DNA of 25,145 nucleotides from Thermoplasmata archaeon (lineage in GTDB: Archaea > Thermoplasmatota > Thermoplasmata > Thermoplasmatales > Thermoplasmataceae): the NCBI GenBank assembly GCA_021799755.1, contig JAJYZU010000001.1, positions 1-25,145 on the forward strand, given 5' to 3'. Positions 1 through 6,190 of this stretch are shown in pieces. Numbering within the stretch: position 1 is the first letter of the stretch; each line of letters opens with the position of its first letter. Both the position numbers and the translations under genes were made by a program. The notes below the pieces were generated by a model. That model searched no databases, was not told the DNA's origin, and was given only the letters and a program-made list of their open reading frames with translations.

Positions 1-72
1 TGGACCGGTCGGGATTTGAACCCGAGACCTCCTGCTTGCAAAGCAGGCGATCTACCGCTGATCTACCGGCCC
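1..72 (-). tRNA. tRNA-Ala (anticodon UGC)
   Basis: The reverse strand folds as a complete cloverleaf of 72 nt. The 7-bp acceptor stem is GGGCCGG/CCGGTCC, the D stem GATC/GATC, the anticodon stem CCTGC/GCAGG with loop TTTGCAA (anticodon TGC), the variable loop 5 nt, and the T arm TCGGG-TTCAAAT-CCCGA. The discriminator base is A, encoded at the first base of the window. The acceptor stem has a G3:U70 wobble pair, the known identity element for alanyl-tRNA synthetase, which supports the alanine assignment independently of the anticodon. Any encoded CCA would lie outside the window. No intron is present. Confidence 0.96.
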
Positions 73-99
73 GTTTTGCACGCATAGGTAAAACAGTAA

Positions 100-111
100 T
101 AAATTTTTATT
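100..111 (-). promoter_or_regulatory. TATA box for tRNA-Ala
   Basis: An AT-only stretch reads ATAAAAATTTAT on the minus strand. It is centred about 33 nt upstream of the tRNA 5' end, the right spacing for an archaeal TATA box with a short 5' leader. It is nearly palindromic and could also serve the plus-strand gene at 187, though that gene has its own ribosome binding site and a leader. Confidence 0.5.
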
Positions 112-186
112 CTTCAGAACGAAAGAGGGGACAACTAGAAAGATTAAAGATTAGGATCAGTCTAACTTTCCAAAAGGAGAGTAAAA

Positions 187-564
187 ATGCTCTTGAACCT
201 TCATCTGGAATATGGTCTTATAATTCTCCTGTCCCTGTTTATCTCATGGGTTTTCATTTCAATACCTTTCTACTTCTCCGGCAAAGTTATGACCAACAAA
301 TCGACCATGATAAGGGCCATGGCCGCATCACTTTTTGTTGTGATCGCATTATTCTTTTTTTCGCTGATACCTATCGTAGGAACAGTAATCGGAATAATAG
401 CATCAATATTCATAATTTCAATGATCTATGAAATTTCCCTTTTAAGAGGATTTTTCATGGCAATTTTGGCCGTTGTTTTTTACTTCATAATAATGCTGAT
501 AATTGGGGCAGTTTTCGGTCTCGGTTTAATATTTCTTTGGGGGTTCAAGGTTCCCGGGTTATAA
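187..564 (+). CDS. Small integral membrane protein of unknown function
   Basis: This 125-aa protein is almost entirely hydrophobic, with about four predicted membrane segments near residues 8-28, 43-62, 62-85 and 92-118. There are few charged residues and no recognisable enzymatic motif, so I do not assign a function. The start is fixed by a good Shine-Dalgarno, AAGGAG at 174-179, seven bases before the ATG. It therefore has a leader, unlike many genes in this window. It lies 39 nt upstream of the isopentenyl phosphate kinase gene, but that gene has its own TATA-like element, so co-transcription is uncertain. Confidence 0.75.
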   Translation: MLLNLHLEYGLIILLSLFISWVFISIPFYFSGKVMTNKSTMIRAMAASLFVVIALFFFSLIPIVGTVIGIIASIFIISMIYEISLLRGFFMAILAVVFYFIIMLIIGAVFGLGLIFLWGFKVPGL

Positions 565-568
565 CAAT

Positions 569-578
569 AATTTAAATT
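569..578 (+). promoter_or_regulatory. TATA box for the IPK-IDI-ZPR1 cluster
   Basis: AATTTAAATT is centred about 30 nt before the ATG at 604. That would place the transcript start at or just before the start codon (leaderless or a very short leader). Confidence 0.5.
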
Positions 579-603
579 GTAGACAATATTTGCTAGGCAC
601 AAA

Positions 604-1338
604 ATGATTATACTGAAACTAGGCGGCAGTGTCATCACGGACAAATCAAAATACCTTTTATTCAAGCGTGAAGCAACAGAACGAATGGTAAAAATTATAA
701 CCAAATTACCAGGAAAAAAAATAATCGTACATGGCGGAGGGTCTTTCGGTCACCTGAAAGCCAGGGAATATGGTATTCCTGGCAAACTTTCTCAGTCCAG
801 GAGGAAAGGCTATTCACAGATTCACCGGGACATGGTTGAACTTAACTCGCATGTTATCGACATACTTTTACGGAGCGATGTAAATGCTGTTTCAGTAGAA
901 CCATCATCTATCTTCGTGGGGAGCAAGAAATTTTACGATTCTGTCGATCAGATGTTCAGTGTGGGGCTCGTTCCAGTTCTTTTCGGGGACGTATACTTCA
1001 GCAGTTCAAGGATGATCGGAATATACTCCGGCGACAGAATTGTTTATGACCTGTCAGTTAGATACAAGCCTAATACGGTGATCTTCTTTACGGACGTTGA
1101 CGGCATCTATGACGACGATCCCAAGACCAATCCCCATGCAAAGCTTCTAAGAACCATTGAATATAACCCAAATTTCACCACCAACGAGAATGACGTGACA
1201 GGTGGAATGAAAGGAAAATATGATATCATGAGAAAGATTAAGAGACATGTCCCGGCGGTATATCTTGTGAACGGAAATTATCCAGAAAGGTTGCTGGAAA
1301 GAAACAGGGATGAATTCATTGGGACAGTGATCAAATGA
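604..1338 (+). CDS. Isopentenyl phosphate kinase
   Basis: The enzyme phosphorylates isopentenyl phosphate with ATP to isopentenyl diphosphate, the last step of the archaeal alternative mevalonate route, in the cytoplasm. The 244-aa protein is an amino acid kinase superfamily member of the usual IPK length. The N-terminal MIILKLGGSVITDKS holds the phosphate-binding lysine and glycines. The HGGGSFGH segment (residues 43-50) places a histidine at position 50, equivalent to the substrate-phosphate-binding His of the Thermoplasma enzyme. DVDGIYDDDP (about 159-168) is the ATP-site loop and TGGMKGK (about 200-206) a further kinase motif. The stop overlaps the next gene's ATG (ATGA at 1335), so it is translationally coupled to the IPP isomerase, which uses its product. 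Confidence 0.95.
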   Translation: MIILKLGGSVITDKSKYLLFKREATERMVKIITKLPGKKIIVHGGGSFGHLKAREYGIPGKLSQSRRKGYSQIHRDMVELNSHVIDILLRSDVNAVSVEPSSIFVGSKKFYDSVDQMFSVGLVPVLFGDVYFSSSRMIGIYSGDRIVYDLSVRYKPNTVIFFTDVDGIYDDDPKTNPHAKLLRTIEYNPNFTTNENDVTGGMKGKYDIMRKIKRHVPAVYLVNGNYPERLLERNRDEFIGTVIK

Positions 1339-2387
1339 TTGAAAACAGAAAGGAGGAACATATAAGGATTGCAGAGAATCAGCACGTAACATCAGATCAT
1401 AATTTCTGGGACGACGTTATCTTCATTCACCAGGCGGTCCCCGAGCTCGATTATGACAGTATAGATACAGCGATCACCCTGCTGGGGAAGAAATTGAAGA
1501 TGCCAATGATTATTTCTTCAATGACTGGAGGCACCCAGCTTGCAGGGAAGATCAACGAAAACCTTGCCGCGGTGGCGGAAAAATTCCAGATAGGCATGGG
1601 TGTGGGAAGCATGCGTGCGGCAGTTGAAAAAAAGGAACTTTCGGAGACGTATTCCGTAATAAACCGATTTGACATACCTATGAAAATCGCCAATATAGGG
1701 GCACCTCAGCTTATCAAACAGGAGAAGGCAGCGTTTACAATGAAGCAGATAGAATATGTCTTCGACCTGATTGGCGCTTCTCATCTCATTGTTCACTTCA
1801 ACTTTCTGCAGGAAATGGTGCAGCCGGAGGGTGACAAGAACTCGAAAGGAATACTTAAGGTACTCTCTGAGGTGGCCCAGAGCTTCCCTGTAATAGCAAA
1901 AGAAACCGGCAATGGTTTTTCCCGCGAGGCTGCGCTTCTTCTGAAGGATGCGGGAGTTAAGGCCATAGATGTTGGCGGTATGGGCGGAACATCATTTGCT
2001 GCAATTGAATTTTTCAGGGCAGAAAAGATGAATGACGAGTCCAAAATGAGTAGCGGTAAAACATTTTGGAATTGGGGAATACCATCGCCTGCATCAATCA
2101 AATACTGTCAGGTGGGTTTGCCCATCATAGGCAGCGGGGGGCTGAGAACAGGCCTGGACCTAGCTAAAGCACTGGTAATGGGTGCAGATGCAGGCGGGTT
2201 TGCCAGAACCCTTCTGAACGGGGCCGACACTGGAGTCGAGGTTCTTGGAAGGCAGATCCTGCAGATTCTGAGGGACTTAAAGATAGTGATGTTCCTTACT
2301 TCCTCAAGAAATGTGAAAGAATTGAAAAAGGCAAAATATTTCGTGTCGAATTCACTTAAGCCATGGTTGAGCGTATATGGAAAATGA
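1335..2387 (+). CDS. fni: Isopentenyl-diphosphate delta-isomerase, type 2 (FMN-dependent)
   Basis: The enzyme interconverts isopentenyl and dimethylallyl diphosphate using reduced FMN and Mg2+, supplying both building blocks for archaeal ether lipids. The 350-aa protein has the type 2 signatures in order: RKEEHI near the N-terminus (5-10), SSMTGG (61-66), the NFLQEMVQPEGD segment (about 156-167) with the substrate-site Gln, and the glycine-rich GGMGGTSF (214-221) that binds the flavin phosphate. The segment is FNFLQE where relatives commonly have LNPLQE, a small departure. The start ATG overlaps the IPK stop by four bases, so both are made from one transcript. It overlaps the downstream zinc-finger gene by 11 nt. 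Confidence 0.95.
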   Translation: MIENRKEEHIRIAENQHVTSDHNFWDDVIFIHQAVPELDYDSIDTAITLLGKKLKMPMIISSMTGGTQLAGKINENLAAVAEKFQIGMGVGSMRAAVEKKELSETYSVINRFDIPMKIANIGAPQLIKQEKAAFTMKQIEYVFDLIGASHLIVHFNFLQEMVQPEGDKNSKGILKVLSEVAQSFPVIAKETGNGFSREAALLLKDAGVKAIDVGGMGGTSFAAIEFFRAEKMNDESKMSSGKTFWNWGIPSPASIKYCQVGLPIIGSGGLRTGLDLAKALVMGADAGGFARTLLNGADTGVEVLGRQILQILRDLKIVMFLTSSRNVKELKKAKYFVSNSLKPWLSVYGK

Positions 2388-2913
2388 GGACGAGGACTAT
2401 CTAGAAGTACCGCCAGAGATTGAAACAACATTGAAATGCCCTGCATGTTCAAGCAACCTTTATTCAATAACCTATAGCACTGAAATTCCAATTGAAGGGA
2501 AGATAACCATACAGACATATGTATGCCGCAAGTGCCTTTACAAACATAACAGCATCTTTTACGAGAACAGGCAAAATCCAAAGAAGATCACAATGAAAAT
2601 ATCAGAGCCTCACGATCTCAACGTACTGGTCTACCGCTCTCCAAACGCAGTTCTCACAATTCCGGAAATAAAGGCCGAGATAGCTCCCGGGGAGGAATCC
2701 GCGGGTGAACTTACAACCGTTGAGGGCATTCTAATGACAATCAGCGAAAAGCTTGACCTTATGTTTGATGCTGAAAGCCAGGAATTCAAAAGGATTCGTC
2801 AGACCCTTGACCATGCAATAGACTCCAAGCGCGAAATCACCCTGATCATCGAGGACTGGACAGGAAAGAGCAAGATAGAAAGCGACAAGGCGGTAACGGA
2901 TTCGCTTTTATGA
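2377..2913 (+). CDS. ZPR1-type zinc finger protein
   Basis: The 178-aa protein carries one ZPR1 zinc ribbon: C21-x2-C24 and C50-x2-C53 about 25 residues apart, followed by the aromatic/basic YKHNSIF stretch typical of ZPR1. The remainder matches the single-module archaeal form rather than the duplicated eukaryotic protein. In eukaryotes ZPR1 binds the translation factor eEF1A and helps it fold; a related role on archaeal EF-1A is possible but is inference. The start at 2377 overlaps the isomerase stop, and the gene ends one base before the convergent Bax1 stop. The C-terminal third is acidic and helical. Confidence 0.85.
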   Translation: MENEDEDYLEVPPEIETTLKCPACSSNLYSITYSTEIPIEGKITIQTYVCRKCLYKHNSIFYENRQNPKKITMKISEPHDLNVLVYRSPNAVLTIPEIKAEIAPGEESAGELTTVEGILMTISEKLDLMFDAESQEFKRIRQTLDHAIDSKREITLIIEDWTGKSKIESDKAVTDSLL

Positions 2914-4260
2914 TCATCTGTAAATTACAAGAGTGAGCCCATCCCACTTCAACTTGTATCCAATTGTTCTTAGTACCCTCTGAGCGACAAAACCTTTTGA
3001 TTCTATGTATTCCACAATCCTTTCCGCGTCAGGGTAAAGGCTCTGCACCTTGAGGGAAATCTCTTCTATCTCTTTCTGATCCATCTCCTCCTCAAGCCTT
3101 TCAGTCCTCTCAATCCTGCGTCTTTCTGGCGTCGTCTCCGGACTGTATCTGTTCTTAAGATACTCGAAAAGCCTGCCGTAATTTACGTCGCCGTCGAACA
3201 CCAGTGAATCCCTGATTCTGTGATTCCTCATTTCAGAAACATAGACTGTTTCCCAGAGTATACCGGCTTTGCGTATTGCAAAATCCCGTTCGCGGTTCTT
3301 CTCAGCATAAGCCGGCACGGAAATATCCACAAAAACAGTCTTTCCTTCAATGTTCGTTTCCAGATCAGGAAAATAAATCCGTTTGTCCACCAGCACAGGA
3401 TTAGGATTTGAAGATATTATCCATGGCTCATGGTGTTCTAGCACCTTCTGAGTGGGATGCAGAGGGAAATAGTTTGAGGAGGAATCATCAAGGAACAGTT
3501 TAAGATGTTCCTTTGATCTGGATCTGTCCTTCAGAGATATGTCTGCCTCCATCTTCCAGCTGTTGAAATTGACCATGCTGTGAAAAAGAGACGAGAATCT
3601 GGAGCCGTAACGTTCGACCTCGCTCATCTGGGAAAGGGGGCCGTCCACCTTCAGGTACTCAACCTGCCCACCGCTGCCAAAAGCCTCAAACATGAGATAA
3701 TTCCTCTTTATTTCCCTCACAAGCTGTACCCATGAATCCACATCCCAGATCTTCATTGATACTGATTTAAGAAGTATACTTTCAACCAGTTCCTGATTGT
3801 ATATCAGGCACAGTTCATCTGCAGTCAGATCAGGTACCCAGGAGAGTATCTGTTCAGATTCCTTGTCCGCATAGATCCCTTTCTCGACTTCCTCGGGTTC
3901 AACGCCCAGAATTTCTGCAACTCTTTCCAATGCCGTTGCCCGGTTCTCTGGAAGATAGGCGGGTTGATGTGCTAAGGTGAACAATTTTGCTCTGACGTCT
4001 TCCGCATCGAGCCGGGACGGAGGATCGAACATTGATTTCCTGAGCAGGATAAGTGAAATTGCCCTGAACACTTTGTGGTTCTGGAACCCCAGTTCCATGG
4101 TTCTCAGTAACTTTTCAATGTCGCCACGCCTTTTTCCCGTGTATGATCGAAAGGCATTCAATAGCGAATCAGCATAGTTGCTGGTTTCAGGATTTATGAA
4201 TATTGGATAGAGATTACCCTTGGACTTCTTTATCGCCATTAGCTCCGATGGGAACACCAT
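2914..4260 (-). CDS. Bax1, XPB-partner nuclease (DUF790 family)
   Basis: Bax1 binds the archaeal XPB helicase and is a structure-specific nuclease; together they are proposed to act in nucleotide excision repair. I place the start at 4260 (448 aa) because the family begins with a (V)FPSEL...GxxYPIF motif, seen here directly after this ATG, and because a strong Shine-Dalgarno (AGGAGGAG, 4266-4273) sits five bases upstream. A longer in-frame extension to 4359 exists but lies wholly inside the XPB gene. The family-typical VDGPLSQ segment is at about 205-211, followed by the conserved ERYGSRFS. GKTVFVDISVP lies in the nuclease-like part. A basic, glutamate-rich helical region leads to the C-terminal domain. 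The gene overlaps XPB by 47 nt, the usual xpb-bax1 arrangement. Confidence 0.92.
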   Translation of the reverse strand: MVFPSELMAIKKSKGNLYPIFINPETSNYADSLLNAFRSYTGKRRGDIEKLLRTMELGFQNHKVFRAISLILLRKSMFDPPSRLDAEDVRAKLFTLAHQPAYLPENRATALERVAEILGVEPEEVEKGIYADKESEQILSWVPDLTADELCLIYNQELVESILLKSVSMKIWDVDSWVQLVREIKRNYLMFEAFGSGGQVEYLKVDGPLSQMSEVERYGSRFSSLFHSMVNFNSWKMEADISLKDRSRSKEHLKLFLDDSSSNYFPLHPTQKVLEHHEPWIISSNPNPVLVDKRIYFPDLETNIEGKTVFVDISVPAYAEKNRERDFAIRKAGILWETVYVSEMRNHRIRDSLVFDGDVNYGRLFEYLKNRYSPETTPERRRIERTERLEEEMDQKEIEEISLKVQSLYPDAERIVEYIESKGFVAQRVLRTIGYKLKWDGLTLVIYR

Positions 4261-5581
4261 GTCTTCTCCTCCTAGAAGTTCCATATTCTGAAGTGCCGGC
4301 AGCGAGTATTTCGTACAGGACACTCTTCTTCCCCGCAGACGGTCTGAGTATCCTGCCAAGCCTCTGCCTGAACTGTCTCACACTCCCCGATCCGCTCAGA
4401 ACAATCGCAACCGAAGCATCGGGGACATCCACACCCTCGTCAAGTACCCTGGATGCAGCGAGTGCAAGAATCTCCCCACTCCGGAAAAGATCGAGATAAC
4501 GTTTCCTCTCCCTAGCCGGAGTGAGATAAGTAATGGCAGGAATCAGAAATTCTCTTGACATCATATAGGCGGTCTCAGTGTCTTCAGAAAAGATGAGGGT
4601 CTTCTCACCGGGATGCCTGGAGAGAACATACCTCACATAATCAACCTTAGCCCGCGCACTGAAGGCAATCTCCCTAGATCTTCTCCAGGCAAGAAGAGCC
4701 TCCCTCCCCTCCGGATTCCAGGAACTTAGTATGAATCTCTCAAAATCCCATGGTCCTCGCATTGCCATCCTGTGTTTTCTTAGATAGTTCAGGAAGAGGG
4801 TTCGGTTGTCTTGGTACTCGGTCTCCTCCTCCGGAGTGAGGTCCACCGGTATTCTGACTATGCTGTAATTAGCAAGATAGTCAGAAAGCTCCTCGTATCC
4901 CATTTCCATAACCTTTCCGCCCATCACCTCTGCGAGATTTTCATGAAGTTTATCTGCTCTTTCAAGTGTTGCAGTGAGCCCCATCCTGAATGGTGATGCG
5001 AAAATTCTCGCGATCTGAATAAACTGTTCCGACGCAAGATGGTGAACCTCGTCAACCAGTAGAAACCGAAACCTGTTTCCCAAGGATTCGGCCATCAGGT
5101 ATGCAGAATCATATGTGCAGACAGTGATAGGTCTTATCTCCTTCTCACCTCCGCCTATCTGGCCTATCTCCACGCCAAAGGTCTTGGAAAGAATGCTCCG
5201 CCACTGCATTATCAACTCAATAGTGGGAGCGACAACAAGGGTCGACGTCCTAAGTTTAGAAATTGCGTCAATGCCGATATGAGTTTTTCCTGCAGCAGTG
5301 GGGAGAACGATTATGCCGTTGTACTCGTTTTCAACCCACCTCCTGACAGCTTCCTTCTGATAAGGTCTCAATATCTCCTTGTGGCTTATTTCAAGGGTCT
5401 CCTTCAACGGGAAGACATTATCCTTCAGCCCCTTTATTAATTTTAACACCCTTGAATACATGTATGCGGGCGCCACATAGCTGCCAGTCCTGCTGTCAAG
5501 ATCGAAATATTTATTTTCTTCCGGGGTACCGTCTGCAAGAATCAACAGGCCAGACTTATATCTGAGTTCAGGAACACCCAT
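4214..5581 (-). CDS. XPB/Rad25 family DNA repair helicase
   Basis: A superfamily 2 ATPase of 455 aa, the usual length for archaeal XPB. Visible motifs in order: R-x-YQ near residue 72, Walker A PTAAGKT (94-100), Walker B box DEVH (177-180), motif III TAT (203-205), and motif VI QRLGR (406-410) before the arginine-rich end. The N-terminal ~65 residues form a short damage-recognition-like domain. The RED motif that normally follows TAT-x-x is R208-A209-D210 here, so the central Glu is missing. No strong Shine-Dalgarno precedes the ATG; a TATA-like GATATAAC lies 27 nt upstream, which fits a leaderless transcript. The stop overlaps bax1 by 47 nt, so helicase and nuclease are co-expressed. Confidence 0.95.
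   Translation of the reverse strand: MGVPELRYKSGLLILADGTPEENKYFDLDSRTGSYVAPAYMYSRVLKLIKGLKDNVFPLKETLEISHKEILRPYQKEAVRRWVENEYNGIIVLPTAAGKTHIGIDAISKLRTSTLVVAPTIELIMQWRSILSKTFGVEIGQIGGGEKEIRPITVCTYDSAYLMAESLGNRFRFLLVDEVHHLASEQFIQIARIFASPFRMGLTATLERADKLHENLAEVMGGKVMEMGYEELSDYLANYSIVRIPVDLTPEEETEYQDNRTLFLNYLRKHRMAMRGPWDFERFILSSWNPEGREALLAWRRSREIAFSARAKVDYVRYVLSRHPGEKTLIFSEDTETAYMMSREFLIPAITYLTPARERKRYLDLFRSGEILALAASRVLDEGVDVPDASVAIVLSGSGSVRQFRQRLGRILRPSAGKKSVLYEILAAGTSEYGTSRRRRHGVPIGANGDKEVQG
4266..4273 (-). promoter_or_regulatory. Strong Shine-Dalgarno for bax1 inside the XPB gene
   Basis: On the minus strand AGGAGGAG lies five bases before the ATG at 4260 and within the last 60 bases of XPB coding sequence. 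It decides the Bax1 start and points to internal initiation on an XPB-Bax1 message. Confidence 0.8.
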
Positions 5582-5603
5582 TTATGAACAGAATTTCAGA
5601 CCG

Positions 5604-5611
5604 GATATAAC
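5604..5611 (-). promoter_or_regulatory. TATA box for XPB-bax1 operon
   Basis: On the minus strand GTTATATC is centred about 27 nt before the XPB ATG. The spacing implies a transcript starting at or next to the start codon. Confidence 0.5.
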
Positions 5612-5662
5612 CTTTCGTGGATCTGTTCATCAGAGAGTTATCCTAGAACGGAGAAAACAACT

Positions 5663-6118
5663 TCACTTGCTTTCAGGCGATGGCGGGACAATAAGGACAG
5701 GTATAATGCTCTTCTTGACGACCTCTGAACTCACTGATCCGAGGATGAGTTTTTCCATGGAAGTAAGTCTCCTCTTCCCCATGACGATAAGATCAGCTTT
5801 GAAATTCTGAGCCGCAACAAGAATCATCTCCGCAACGTCCTTCTGCGGAACATCGAGCTCTTCAAAATCAGCATTTATGCCGTTTTCCCCAGCTCTTGAT
5901 CTGGCGATGTCCATGACTTTTTCGGCATATTTCTCCATCTCTGCCAGATCACTTTCGGTAGGCGGTACAATGTATCCATCGAAGGTTGGTGGAGGAGTGG
6001 AAAACGAGGGGAAAGCAAATACGATATCATATTTCTCGACAGATTTTTTGAGAGAAAAGGCAAAATCCAGAGCCTTGAGCGAGGAGTTAGTGCCATCGAA
6101 AGCTACCACTATTCTCAT
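5663..6118 (-). CDS. Universal stress protein UspA family
   Basis: A 151-aa single-domain Usp protein, the standard length. The N-terminal strand MRIVVAFDGTNSS carries the conserved Asp and Ser/Thr cluster, and the C-terminal half has the ADLIVMGKRR strand-turn followed by LILGSVSSEVVKKS and the terminal strand PVLIVPP. The ATP-binding signature of the family is G-x2-G-x9-G-S/T; here the second glycine is Arg (G114, R117, G127, S128). Nucleotide binding may therefore be altered, though the fold is clear. It lies between the proton ATPase and XPB on the same strand. A TATA-like run (6145-6153) about 31 nt upstream suggests its own leaderless promoter. Confidence 0.93.
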   Translation of the reverse strand: MRIVVAFDGTNSSLKALDFAFSLKKSVEKYDIVFAFPSFSTPPPTFDGYIVPPTESDLAEMEKYAEKVMDIARSRAGENGINADFEELDVPQKDVAEMILVAAQNFKADLIVMGKRRLTSMEKLILGSVSSEVVKKSIIPVLIVPPSPESK

Positions 6119-6190
6119 GTTATCAGTAAATCATGTCTGCCAGAGATAAAAAATGTTCCACTAATTTTCTAATTACCCGAAGCTGTCGGA

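Noticed and set aside
4261..4359. N-terminal extension of Bax1 to 4359
   Set aside because: It lies wholly in XPB coding sequence, lacks family resemblance, and a strong Shine-Dalgarno points to ATG 4260.
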